Source: Trogon surrucura
Lineage: Eukaryota > Chordata > Aves > Trogoniformes > Trogonidae
DNA: 64,000 nucleotides
Reading direction: 5' to 3'
Assembly (NCBI GenBank): GCA_020746105.1
Contig: CM036620.1
Span: 27,854,118-27,918,117, forward strand
Of this stretch, positions 12,301 to 24,900 are shown in pieces. The first letter of the stretch is position 1; each line of letters opens with the position of its first letter. The translations under genes were made by a program, and so were the position numbers. The notes under the pieces are model-generated. The model worked only from the letters and a program-made list of their open reading frames with translations. It was not told the DNA's origin and did no database searches.

Positions 12301-14580
12301 GGATCTTTAAATTTGTCTGCAAGTAGGACACTTCTCTATAGTAATTTAAAATCAAAATTAAACCACTTATTCCCATTAATTAGATTTGTGGAACAACTGG
12401 GAACTATTAAAACATGTATGGCAAGATGAATAACCTTTGTGCTAAACATTATTCTCTGGCCTCCTTTACTTCTTTCAACCCCAAAATCACCATGTCATCA
12501 TTACTCACTTCAGCAGGAGCCCTCCTCCTCTTCATCTCTCTCCTTCCCCTGTTCATAAATTCTGTCATTCATCTACTAGATAATATTCTGCCTTCCTTCT
12601 ACACAACACATAATTTAGGAGAAATTCCCTTTAATCTTCCTGTTTATCCCTCTATTTTATTTCCTAGTTATGTCCAAATTGCATAATGATATACTTTGAA
12701 CACGGAACTGCATTTGTGGAGCACCAGACACAATGCCCTGGTCCTGTTCCCTTCTTAAGGGCCATCGCACTATGAAATCTTAATATTCAAAGGTTTTCAC
12801 TGCTTTCCTGTATGCTTGCTCTCAGCACTGCTGAATAAGGCCGTGATCCTCCTCAGAAGATCTCCCTAGAAACCAGCTGTTTGTTGAGATTTTAAATTGT
12901 TACTTATTGTACCATACTAAAAATATCATGCTGAGAGAGATGTATTACGCACTTGATGTGTGTGTTCATGCCCTGGCATTTGCTTACTGAACCAGGACCT
13001 CTAGATGCCTTTTTATTAGCATTTACTCTGGAAATAGCAACAAGAAAGAAAAAAAAAAATCACACCTTAATGCACCATTTGGGATTAAATGGATTAAGGA
13101 ATATTTCGTTTCCCTCTTGTTTCCTTTAAAGCCATCTGGGCCAGCCCCTGCTGTCCTGCCTAGAGCTAGCAGATAATCAGGAGGACTAAATTTTTCACTG
13201 AATAATATACTTAGCCCGAGCAGGAATTTCATTTTCAAAAAAGTAGGTTTTCAAACAAGCAACCTTTCAACTGGCAGGTTCTGACCTCTCTTCCACACTG
13301 AGGCTTTAAATTAAGGTTGACAAGTGTTTTGGCCTATTGTTCAAAGTTCTAAAGTTAAAAACTATTATTTGTGGAAGTGGATAACACTTGTTCACTTCAA
13401 AATAAGGTTTATGTATTTTAATAGCAGGTAATCACAGCATTCTGGAAACTTTTTAACGGAGAATATCTTGTGTAACCTTTCATTGCATAGAGAAAAGATT
13501 TAAGAATTAGCACAGCTTCACCTCCTCTCCACCAACATCTTGGGGGTAGATTTCTCATTTGGACAGTTTTGGCCTCGGTAGTGTATGCAACAACCTTATT
13601 TACCCTGTATGTAGTGCTGGCCCAGTCCTAAATGGCTCCAGTACTGGAATGAACTCCATCTCATTCAGCTGGTGTTTCCAGACTTAAATAGAAAAGTCCT
13701 TACAATGTTTAGAGTACATAAGATAAAAGTTAAACTATAAAAAACTGTCCCTCAAAGCTCATACACTTTGAATCCAATATGGACTTAAATTTAATTATAC
13801 TCACAACAAACTACTTCACCTTTTCATGATTTGACACAGAAAGTGAGATCTACAGAGTGTTAATAACAAAGTGAAGGTAAAGAAAAGAGAAGAACATCTC
13901 GGAGAATACCTCCAGACTGTTTGGATAGTCTGCAAGCTGCAGTCAGACTCCACAGGATGCACAAGCTCAGCCCTTTGAAATCAATCTCACCTTTCATATA
14001 ACTAGGCTACACTTATGAACGTGTTTAGGTACTTCACTCCTGGTAAAATCACAGATCACAAGTGCTCAAAAAGAGGCTTCTGATTGTATGTAGTTGCCAG
14101 CAACTGCATGAGATAAACATACAGACTTTTTGTTGAGGGTATGAAACAGAAGGAACATCAGGATGGAATCCAGAAAAAGGCAGGGTGATGAACAAGAAAA
14201 GTTTCCCCAGCAAGCCAGCAGAAACTGAGGCTTTTAGCCTGAGTCCTAAGAACACACACCCAAAAGTTAAGTTAGAACATGCACCCAGAATGTGAAAAAA
14301 CAGTTTGATTTCCCTGTTCAGCCTCAGGAGATTTGATTCTTCCAGCAGGGTGCTCTAATTAGCAAGCTGTCCCCCATTGTGGAGTGGGAAGCTTTGATCT
14401 CTCCCACAGAAGCTATTTGACTTTTCAGAGAACAGGAACACACTGCAGCCACGCTGTGCAGAGAGATAGGAGCTCTTCCCCCTGCTCCAAAGGCTGCTCA
14501 ACACACCTAAAATGCATTAAAACATAGGCCAGATCTCTAGCTTCTTCTTCCAGGCACATGTCTCAATGGCTATATTCAGA
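9373..14580. other. AT-rich non-coding DNA
   Basis: No gene is supported. Open frames here (for example 9807-10124 plus and 12414-12686 plus) are rich in L, S and F and lack splice or family support. A poly-A run preceded by AATAAA is listed separately. Confidence 0.5.
11239..11278 (+). repeat. A19 tract preceded by AATAAA
   Basis: AATAAAATAAAATTG is followed within about 20 bases by 19 consecutive A. That spacing is what a polyadenylated transcript end would look like if reverse-transcribed into the genome. The upstream 150 bases show no recognisable gene. Bird CR1 rarely mobilises poly-A transcripts, so a simple A-rich repeat is the more likely explanation. Confidence 0.6.
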
Positions 14581-14817
14581 GAATGATAGCATCATAGAAC
14601 AGTTTGGGTTGGAAGGGACTTTTAAAGGTCATCTAGTCCAATCACAATGCACTGAACTGAGACATCTTCAACTAGATCAGGTTGCTCAGAGCCCCATCCA
14701 ATCCGACCTTGAATGTTTCCATGGATGGACCGTCTACAGCCTCCGTGGGCAACCTGTTCCAATGTTTCACCACCTTTATTTTTAAAAAAATTCTTCCTAC
14801 ATCTAGGCTGAAATTCT
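14581..14817 (-). mobile_element. CR1 LINE, 3' end fragment
   Basis: The plus strand begins GATAGCATCATAGAACAG, followed by TTGGGTTGGAAGGGAC, then CATCTAGTCCAATC and CAGGTTGCTCAGAGCCCC. The block then reaches the GGGCAACCTGTTCCAATG motif and stops near a run of A at about 14780-14817. This is the complement of a CR1 3' end, with the 5' part lost. The sequence most resembles the 46121 copy, suggesting the same subfamily. No coding capacity remains beyond decayed ORF2 codons. Confidence 0.92.
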
Positions 14818-16524
14818 ATAAATTCTTCTTACTGGTCAAGCTTTAAAATGCTACGAAAAATACAGCTTCAACAAAAGGACTGTCTAGGAGCACCACAGAC
14901 ACCGAATAGGCTGGTGGGTAGGTCACTTTCTGGGAGGTAAGTGATGGGCAGTCTCACCTCCTCAAGCAGAATGGTGCACAAATACCTGGTTTCCTGAATC
15001 CTGGGGAACAGCTCTATTTCCTGGAAGAGGTAGCAGTAGACTGTGAGAAAGTGGACTAGAATCCAATGAATGTGCTGCAAGAACAACTAACTACTGCAGT
15101 GGTTGTTTCAAGAGAGACTGAAAACCACTGCCTAATTTGCTGAGCATAAAGAAGAGCAAGAAAGAGATAAGTACCAAGCACTTCGGAGCTGCACCCCACA
15201 ATATCTAATTTCAGGAATGTATACTCCCTGAGAAATAACAACAGCTAAGAGGTTTTTCAGGATAAACCTTGCACTCAGATATCCAAAGCAGCTTTTAAAC
15301 ATCTTGCACCTTTTGTGGATCTCCCTTCTGGGCTCCCAGGTCTCACATGAGATTTTACATTAAGCATCTGTTAAATGGCTACTGTTGGCACAGGAGTAGA
15401 CAGTCTAGCTGATATTGATACCAAATATTTGGTATCTAAGCACATGAACCTCTGAATTTTTCAGTTAAGGTTTGATTAGCCAAGGATATAAGAATGTTTT
15501 GAGATGCTTTGCTGGAAGATAAAAGGAGAAACTTGTACTCATTACACTGAAGCACAAATGCCAATGATGAGAGAATATACATTACATGTTCACAGAAAGA
15601 GAAAGAAGGTTCTCATCTTGGAACCTTTCTGACAGGAATGAAGTTATGCATGCATACACACGATCGTATGATCATGGCACTAGGGAAACTATAAAAAACA
15701 AGTATTAACTGACATACCTCAAGTAATAAGCAAACATCTCATATAGGCTGATGAAAACTTTTAAACTTCATCCCGTATACTAACACTTTTGCACTGCTTT
15801 TCTTTTTTTGCATTATGTTCTTCCTTTTTCTGTGGCCAAGATACGGTACATCAGTACTGAAACTTGTTTTGTAGCTTGACCTCTAAAGAGTCATCTTCAA
15901 ACTTGAATTCCTTTAATTGTTACTTGACACTGTGGGAACCAACCTGGCTTGCAAAGGAGGCCAGGTGAATCCCCAAGGTTTAGTGTTCTGTTTCATTTCT
16001 ATACCCAGTCACTAACTGTGAGACCATGTGGCAGCAGCAGTCTTTAAGCCTTCAAATAATTAGTTCTTGCTAAGATAGGCGGAGATTGTAGGAATAACAT
16101 AATACAGAAGACAATAACCCAGAAGAAAACTCAAACCCAACACTTGTGCTATGTGCCCTACTTGGAAACAGTTGAAAAAAAAAACTTTGTCAGCTAAGTT
16201 TGTACCTCTCTATATACTTATATTTCAATTAAAAGTGTTGCAAGAGACAGAAAAACCTTTCAGAACTGGGATTCATAGAAAAGAGAAAAACCCAATTAAT
16301 CTCAGCAATTAAAACTGTCAGTAATGAAAAGAGAATTGGGGTGGGGAGCAATTTTCTCTTTAAATATTCTGTACAGACCTGCAATAGTATTTTCACAGAT
16401 GACTTCAAAGAAATGTCAACATAGAGAATCTTAGTTTAAAAACGTATTTTAAAAACTCTTAGTCGCTCAAAAAAAATAAGAGAGCTGTAAGGTCTTCCTG
16501 TAATCATATACGTGGGAGTTCTGT

Positions 16525-16542
16525 TTGGTTGGTTGGTTGGTT
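16525..16542. repeat. (TTGG)n microsatellite
   Basis: Four and a half copies of TTGG. Confidence 0.9.
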
Positions 16543-16961
16543 TTTGATCAATATTCTCAGTACTCATTTATGTCCAAGGAGAAACACAGCTCTTCTGAAA
16601 CCAACAGTTTCCTGATGGCACTGCTGGAGGTGAGTGTCTGTATCTTAGTCTTCTAGTTCTGAAAAAAAGTGGTCTTTAATAACACTAGCCAGTGAACTAT
16701 CTCAGTGTTAAACACACAAAAAGAGAGGACTGGGGATGGCAAGAACAGCCAATTCATCAGATGACCTTTAAGTCTTACAAATTACACACAGGACTGGGGA
16801 GTGGTAGCTGGATTCCGTCAGCCACTAAGAGACTGCAGATGGGATAAAGGCTCTTAAAAAGCTACAGATCTGCCTACAAATGATGCCAGAAGCTGGTGGA
16901 TGTTCTTTAGAACTGAGTCTTCCCTTGTTTCCCTGCTAGCATTTATTTCAACTCTAGAGCT

Positions 16962-17045
16962 GGACCCAGCATCATGCTGAGTATAAAAGACTCTTGGAAG
17001 ATATTCCTTTCCCATACAATTGACACTCAGCATGATGACAGGTTC
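16962..17045. repeat. Inverted repeat, 13-bp arms, extended stem
   Basis: CATCATGCTGAGT (16970-16982) is matched by its exact complement ACTCAGCATGATG (17025-17037) across a 42-nt spacer. After a 3x3 internal mismatch, a further five pairs (one of them G-T) form between 16962-16966 and 17041-17045. Transcribed in either direction this would fold into an irregular hairpin of about 84 nt. The large loop is unlike a typical microRNA precursor. Confidence 0.75.
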
Positions 17046-19185
17046 CTTCCGCCCCTGGATGTCCCCAGTCAATTACCAACTTTTTTTCCTAAGTAATTCA
17101 TGACTAATTCCTTTTTCTGCTCTCATAACTGTTTTTTACACCCCTTTTCATTTCCAGAAAGTGTAAGTATCAGAATATCTATAAAGTTTGATACTAGTTA
17201 CTCCTTTTCTTTTTTTTTTTAATTTATTTTTATATTTTCCTTTTAAAAACATTCTTAAAATATTTGCTTCTGAAAAATCAGAGACAGTGAGATGGATTTG
17301 CTTTGATGTATCGCCAAGCTGGAAACTGATAGCTGGGAATTCTCACAGCGACCAGCTGTCCTAATTTTTCTGTTTTATGTGGAAGATAATGGAAAAGGTG
17401 AAAGGACAAATGGTCAAAAGAGACTCTTTCCTGCTGCTTCTCAAGTGGAAATCAGTGCTTTGATGTCTCAGCTTCTGAGTCGTCCCCTTGCTCCCCCATT
17501 CCACTGGTATATCAAAATGCAGTAACAGCGAGCAGTTGGAAGTGGACTTATTGGTTCATGCTGGTGCTGTTTACAGTCCAGATAAACTTTTTGTGGGCAA
17601 GAGCACTACCCATCAGCTTTCACCTTTCCTGCCTTTGTTTGTACTACATCAAAATTCACCAAATACACAAAAACTCAGATGAATTCTACTGTATACTCAG
17701 CTCAGCACAAGAGAACCAAAATTCCAAGTTTTCCAATGATGACTTTTAGAATAGGGAGAGCAGTAGTTTTCTCTTTTCTAAACTAAACTGCTGTTATATA
17801 TTCCACTAACTTCTTATTCCAGCTGGGGTACAAGTCTTCAGGGTTTTGCCAATGCTAACAATATTCCCAACTACCTGTAACTTCACTATAATCATCTAAC
17901 ATTATCAATGAGTTTGGGATGTAAAAACCAGCCACACTCACAAAGAGTCCTCCTCAAACCCTTTTGTCTGGTGTTACCACTGAAGTACAGCAATTTTCTC
18001 TGGAAGTAAGCATATGACCCTGACACCATTATGATATTGATATGATTACGTTACAATCTTCCTTTTATACTTAATACAACAAATTTCAAGTCTTTGGAGA
18101 AAAATAATGCACCTGTGAAAGAAAACCCCAGCACTCTTCCTTTCATGTGATCATTCTGGACCTCAAAGTTTTAAAAGAAATTCTTTTTATCAAATTTCAT
18201 CAATTACATACGTAATAAAAAGCAAACTAGCCTATGCCTGGGAAGGGAGGGTGGTGGAGCAAGAAACACACACAATATAATGATGCTGCGATATAAGAGT
18301 TTTCCATTATAAACTGTTGGCTGCTGCATTATCAACAGATGGCAATCTACCCATGACAAACTCCTTCTGCTTAAATCCGTTACTTTTATTTCCTTATGCT
18401 CCCAACTATTTGCTATTCCACATAGAGTCAGATACTTCACAGAATGACAGATGTGGTTTTTTAAAAGGTATTTTAGGTAGTAAGAATTTATGTTGAGGTA
18501 AGTTTAAGTAACAAAGGTCTTCCACTTTGATGTTTGGAGTTGGGAAGCAGTGAAAGGCTCACTATGTCTCATCACATAAGAAGTCAGAGAATAGCTTCAA
18601 AATGGTGATTTGAGGATGTTCAACTTGGGGCACCATTTTATTTTCAATAAAATCATCTGTAAGTAAAGGATTTTAAACCATATCTAGGAAATCACCAGCA
18701 ACCCTACAGAGGTCTCCGATTCTGTTTATATATATCTACACAGCTATGAAGTGCCCTTTTAGAATTTTGTCATATTTGCATAAAGACAGGAGGATGTCGG
18801 TGGTTCAAGAAGGCATCTGGCAATAGGACGACAAAAATATATATGTAAAAAAAATATATATATACTGTTCTAGAAATGTTTCTTTTTAAAATAGGAGAGT
18901 AAGTTTTTGCTTTAATAACACAACAAACTCAGAGTGGTCAGAAATACTTAAGAACACAGTGTACATTTCAGTTCAATGTGTGCAACATGCTTGCAAATAC
19001 CTCATATACCTGTGCATATATGACACCGTCTAGTATTTTTTCCATCTTTGGCCAAATTTAAACACTGGTTTTAAAGGTGAGACTCAATTTAACCAAAAAA
19101 AATATTTACATCCAGCTGAAGTAATTATCATCTACACAATAATTAGCTTTCTAACTTACTTTTAGGAGAGTCTGCCCTGGAATAC

Positions 19186-19232
19186 TTTTAATATAGTAAT
19201 AGTATTTTAATAGTAATTTTAATATAGTAATA
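19186..19232. repeat. Imperfect 31-bp tandem duplication
   Basis: The 16-mer TTTTAATATAGTAATA occurs at 19186-19201 and again at 19217-19232, with AT-rich sequence between. This is a local slippage duplication. Confidence 0.8.
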
Positions 19233-19689
19233 AGTACAGTGGAGGAGGATTTTGTCTGTTTGAAACAGTTGCTCAGTCTTTCCCATAAAATGTCAGAATT
19301 ATGGCAATTATATAACTTAACCCTTCTCACATATTTCATAGCAGCTAATAGCCAGCTATACTATTAAATGTCCTATGGGTGATATAATAAAAATTAATGC
19401 ATGTTACTCAATTAATAACTAATTAGAAGTATTTACTGTGTTTAACTACCATACTGTGTGATGGCAGAATGGTGACTTGAATGAATGCACTAACATATTT
19501 TATTAATCACATGGTAATTATTGTAATAAATTTAAATAAAAATGGTATTAGGGGATCGTAATTCTAATCACCATCCTTTATTAAAATTCTTGTTATAGAG
19601 TCAGACAATTACCAACAATCAAGAGGAGATACTCTGCCAATTATTCGTGGTAGAAACATAGTAGGGCTCCACTAAAATCAAAAGAAGGG

Positions 19690-20010
19690 GACGACATGGG
19701 AACATCACCTGCTTTTCTTCAGAAGCTCCTGAGAAGGAGACAGCTGCAGGTGGTGGCAGCGGCTGTGAAGGAGCTGGGTCCTGCTCCTCAGCTCTGGCAA
19801 AGCCAGCAAGCCCAGCAGAGCAGGGACGACTCTCCCGGGAATTACACCTTGCCATCGCGACCCTGCCAGCCTCACAAGACTGGCACCTCCAGCACAACAC
19901 TTCACAACAGCTTTATTTGCTTCGTGCCCATTTATATCATCGCTGCTACGAAGCACAACTAAAAGAGGTCAAAGCAGCGGCCAGGCAAGGAACTTTTCGG
20001 GCCCATGTTA
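19690..20010. other. GC-rich, CpG-containing islet
   Basis: In otherwise AT-rich DNA, this patch has many CpG dinucleotides (for example GACGAC, GCAGCGG, TCCCGGG, ATCGCGACC, TTTTCGGG). Overlapping frames of 83-93 codons on both strands are a side effect of few AT-rich stops; none shows family resemblance or splice support. An 88-codon plus frame (19696-19962) starts with an ATG in CGACATGG context. The islet could be a promoter or enhancer, an old exon or a GC-rich repeat remnant. It is too short to be a typical large CpG island. Confidence 0.5.
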
Positions 20011-21248
20011 GCAACAAAAAGTAATAACCAGAAACCAGGACTTTAAGGAACTCTTATTTTGATAGCAAATTGCTAATCTCCGTGCGTTGCTTATGGTTCT
20101 TGGATGAACGAAACAGCAGATCTGGCCATGGAGTTGGGATTTTATCTTGCTTTAGAGATGGCAGGCTCAAACAGAAAAAACACGTGCTTTTAAACAAAAT
20201 GAGGGTTACACAGGTTGCTGCAACAGTTCCACGCAAAGCTTTCAAACAAACAAATGCAAACAATCATATTTATGCAGCCATTCCCACAGTCTTAAAACGA
20301 AGCTCTTTGAAGAGACAAATATATCTCTGCCAAAGAATCTGAGGGGCCAGGGCCAATTTTTTTGTCAGCTTGATGGCATCTGCAAGTACAGGGAGAGTTT
20401 GGTTTGGGTAGATTCTGCCCCAGACAGGGGGAGCACATGAGCAGAGCCCAGCAGGTGTGTATCAAGTTCTTCTAGAGATCACAGATCAATACAGGTGCCA
20501 CTCACACAGGCAATTTGTTGTCAGTATGCTTTGCCTCCTGCGCATCCCAGTCTCATAACGTAGCAATTTACTAAAAATTCCAAGATTTCTGCATCATAAT
20601 CTATTATAATAACATATTACGCAAAAAGCACTTAAAAAATCCCACAGCAGCCTGAGACCTCATGGTGTAACAACTATGGGCTGGTAGGTCTTCACCAAGT
20701 GAAGTCACAACAGCAAGAAATCAGTATAAACTAAAGGAGAATGATTCTCCCTTTTAAAATACCGTAATCTAAGAACTTGAATCTTTCAGGAGAATCATTT
20801 TAGAAGCTGGAACCACACAGAAAATTCATTGCATGAGCTGGCCTATAGAAAGAGTTGGGGGTGCATTAGCTTTTTAGAATTCTTCCAGCAGAAGCAAACA
20901 GCCTAGTTTGCATGCTAAAATCAAAGTCCAGGATAGCAAACTACCTACAATTTATTCAACTGAAAGTCAAAAGGCAAGAAGCCTTGAGGAAGTTTTATAA
21001 TCACAACCTTATCAACTAGCAAACACAATTTTATGAGAAATATGTGTAGGTGTGCATGGTTTCCAGAAGAGGAAATAATGCACTATGCAATTTGCATAAA
21101 GTAGGTCATTTTAAAACAAGACACTAATATAGTGAGTTTAGTTTCAAATCAAGTAATCCAATTTTTCCTCTTATATCGATGAAAAATAAAATACAATATA
21201 GCTAGGAATATGCATACAAGATTGATATTGAAGTGTAATGAGACATTC

Positions 21249-21932
21249 AATCATAGAATCATAGAATCATAGAATGTTAGGGATTGGAAGGGACCTCGAA
21301 AGATCATCAAGTCCAATCCCCCTGCCAGAGCAGGAATGCCTAGACTATGCCACACAGGAACGTGTCCAGGCAGGTCTTGAATGTCTCCAGAGAAGGAGAC
21401 TCCACAACCTCCCTGGGCAGCCTGTTCCAGGGCTCCGTCACCCTCACTGAGAAGAAGTTTCTTCTCGAGTTTAAGCGGAACCTCTTGTGTTCCAGTTTCA
21501 GCCCATTACCCCTTGTCCTATCAGTGGTTGTCACCGAGAAGAGCCTGGCTCCATCCTCGTGACACTCACCCTTTATATATTTGTAAACATTAATGAGGTC
21601 ACCCCTCAGTCTCCTCTTCTCCAAACTAAAGAGCCCCAGTTCCCTCAGTCTTTCCTCATAAGGGAGGTGCTCCACTCCCTTAATCATCGTAGTTGCCCTG
21701 TGCTGGACTCTCTCCAGCAGTTCCCTGTCTTTCTTGAACTGAGGGGCCCAGAACTGGACACAATATTCCAGATGGGGTCTCACCAGGGCAGAGTAGAGGG
21801 GAAGGAGAACCTCTCTCGACCTACTAACCACCCCCCTTCTAATACACCCCAGGATGCCATTGGCCTTCCTGGCCACAAGGGCACAGTGCTGGCTCATGGT
21901 CATCCTGCTGTCCACCAAGACTCCAATCATAG
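21249..21932 (-). mobile_element. CR1 LINE, well-preserved 3' part
   Basis: The plus strand starts with three tandem tail units (AATCATAG), then GGGATTGGAAGGGACCTCG, and continues without large gaps to about 21923. This is the complement of the final 680 bases of CR1. It is 5'-truncated inside ORF2. The 9-mer CAATCATAG is present at both ends (21248-21256 and 21924-21932) and could be a target-site duplication, although it overlaps the tail-repeat sequence itself. The reading frame is intact, so this is the youngest-looking copy in the window. Confidence 0.95.
21340..21930 (-). pseudogene. CR1 ORF2 C-terminal fragment, frame intact
   Basis: The 196-codon open frame encodes the region downstream of the RT active site. 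It includes [20 protein letters not shown], the [20 protein letters not shown] block, [33 protein letters not shown] and a C-terminal [18 protein letters not shown]. By family knowledge these are the thumb and C-terminal parts of CR1 ORF2p. The catalytic RT motifs and the endonuclease are absent because of 5' truncation. The apparent start codon belongs to the flank junction, not to a native start. It is not expected to have function. Confidence 0.92.
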
Positions 21933-21935
21933 GTT

Positions 21936-24900
21936 ATATTTTAGTATTCATTGTATGGTAAGCATTTAACAAATAAATACAATATATGACATGGCTTCTT
22001 TACGTATAAATCTTATTGAAAGACAGCAAAAACTCCCCCTGTACATTTGCAGCAAAATTAGGGAACAAGAGAAATGTTAAATGATTTACTCGGTCTAGGA
22101 AGCACACATAGGTTGACTGAGAAAAAATTCCACATCTGACATATTTAAAATACTGTATTAGACTTCTATTTTGTGAGCATACTGTATTTTCAGCTAAAGT
22201 ACATTCTAAGCTTCTTTTTTTTAAATTAACTGAATCTCTTCACTTTCACAAACTTATCTTTCCCTTGTTAGTGAGCAGATGCAATATACCTTTTTTTAAA
22301 AAAAATATTTTCAGCCGATATTATATTTCCTCTGTACTGAAGTAAATTATCTAACCCTTAGCTACAGAGCAGCTGGGATTTACTTTTCTAAACAGAAATT
22401 TTATGCTGGCAGCATCAGTTCTGCTTCATTTGTGATAGACCCACAGATTTATTTTTTTTTCTATGAAAACAAATGGAAATGGAACACCTGGTAGCTGTCA
22501 TGTCAAAACAATGTATTGCAGCCCATGGCACCCTCCATACCTAGGGACTTCTTGCATAATGAGATGAAAACTCTTCAGTTCCAGCCTCCTCCTCTCCCTG
22601 CAAGAGCTTTGCATTAGTCTAGGCCATTACTGCCCCACTATTAAACCATTCTGAATTTTCATCCAGTAACGAATGCAATAGAAAAATTATTCTACTGAGT
22701 CAGGTGCTTGCAACTCTTGAAAAAATTTGTCTCCTACACCTCTCAATTTTTGTGTTTACAAAGTTCACAGAAATTACTTGAGAGCATATTTCTACTTACA
22801 ACTTCCTGCATCAAAACAAAATTAATCATTTTTTAATTTAAAAAATATATAAGACTTTCCCAGTCACAAAACACAAGAGTTCTCCAGAATTTAGGCTATC
22901 AGTATGCTTTACGTTATTTTTAAAAAATTTCTTGGAGTCTTAACTTCAGAATTTTACTCTTCATCTCTCTTTCTATTCCCCTCTCCTCATCTTTGCAAAA
23001 GCTGATCACTGGAATCATCATCATCAGCTCACACTTTTCTAACATTTGCACTAGGTCAGCTCTGTTGCTGACCAGTAACAGAAAGCTGCCATTCTTTAAG
23101 TGCTCTAGGTCTGAAAAAAATACCAGATGACAACTTCATGCAGCTTTATTAATTATTTAAAAAAAAAAAAATAAATCTTTCATTCATGAGAACCTGTCAT
23201 TAACTCAATTTGAAAGAACACGTTCTGTGGATTCTGACTTCAGTTGTAAAGAGAAAAAAAAAATCAACCATATACGTTTTATTTTTGAGAGAACAACCTA
23301 CACTTTAAATACTCTCATGCTATGTGTCCCAGCAATTTAAAACAACAAAGGACTCTCTTTCAAAGTTTTGCATAAATTTCAAGCAATCTTGTATATATGA
23401 AAAAAACAATCTTTTTGATAGCAACCTTTATAAAATACCATGAAAAAAATAAATAAATGGCAGCATTTCTAAAAGTATCAATATAACAGCCAGAAAAAAG
23501 AAATGTGGATAGTCAGATCTGTAATTGCTGTATCCATTTGTTCTCCTCCTTCTTTCTCAGAGCCAAACTTTGAAACAGTTAAATACTGACACCAGCAGCG
23601 GTTTGACCACTTACTGGGAGAATTACAGAGACATCTATCTTCAAAGCCATGGTAGACACACAGCTTAGCTGGCCTGCTAAAAATATACATGGAAACAGAA
23701 GTCTTCGAGAGCTCTCCTGTATTTTCCTGTTATTTTTGGACTATGTGCCTTTCTGCTCAGAAAAACTAACAAGCATATGCAACACACTGAAATACCCATA
23801 CAGATTACAAAATCACAGTCAAATTTGCCTAGGTCACTCAATGTAAAAGCAAGACTCAAAACCTGGGAAAGTGCATACTATTCTGAGTAAGATACATCTG
23901 AGAACTGAAAACACAGAGGTTTTTCTCCTTTCTTCTATAACTGCTGAGATGAACTACAGAGGGCTGAAAAACTAGTTCTTTCACCAGGCTCTCAGAGATA
24001 ACTGCAAACACATATGGAAAGTGCTTCCTCCGTGATCTTTCAAAACAATTCAACAGCTCTAATTGTTAAATGCAATTTTAAAGTAACCCATTTATATTGC
24101 TTTGTTCAGTATTAGAACAATACAATCTGTCTTTAACTTAAAATCCACAATGAAATCCGAATCACACTAACGGATCCTTCAGCCTTGAATCTGAGTTCCT
24201 AGTTGTCACCCTTTTATACATTCACCCACTGGTATTTCCCCCACATGCAAAAGAGCACGTGTTAAAATGTGTTTGCGTAGTGCAGAAACCACGCGACAGC
24301 ACAGAAGAGAATCAGACCTCCAAAATCAAAACCATCACCTAAATACATTTACATTGAAAGCCACCAGCACCCCAACGCATCTTCACCCCAGTGTGACACC
24401 ACTCTTGACACCTCACTTTTTATATTCCCTCCAGCACTCGTTCTTGCTCTTTCTCCCTATTTTTACTACACAAACACTAAACCAAAACACCTTCTGCTCA
24501 AAAGATGAAGACTTTCAGCAATATTTGTGTATTCCTGACTTACTGTGTGCGTCTGTAATGTAGGTGTGCTTTAGCCTCATGATCTTACTGGGGTCAGTTA
24601 GCCTCACATAAAGCCACTGTAAAATTCAGCACCATCAGCAACTTCACAGGAGAACATGTTGCAGCTATAAACAGAAAAAGAGCTTGAATGATGTCATGAG
24701 ATCTCACAAATGATGCCTCAACAATGTAGCCCCAGAAATCCTCTCCTAAAGCAGTTATCCATTAATACATCGAATTTTTAAAGAAGTTGTATGAGGTCCA
24801 TTCACTACAATTTTTCCAGGAACTGGAGACAAAGTCAAAAACATCTGTGTAACATACTGTATATCCCCACTGACTGAGACCTCATTTAGTTGAGAGAGAA

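Larger units (their letters stand above)
14818..21248. other. AT-rich non-coding DNA with small repeats
   Basis: No gene is supported. The stretch contains a (TTGG)n run, a 13-bp inverted repeat, a 31-bp imperfect duplication and a GC-rich islet, all listed separately. AT dinucleotide-rich sequence occurs near 18838-18866. Confidence 0.5.

Noticed and set aside
21487-21969. 160-codon plus-strand frame
   Set aside because: It is the antisense shadow of the CR1 ORF2 fragment at 21340-21930.
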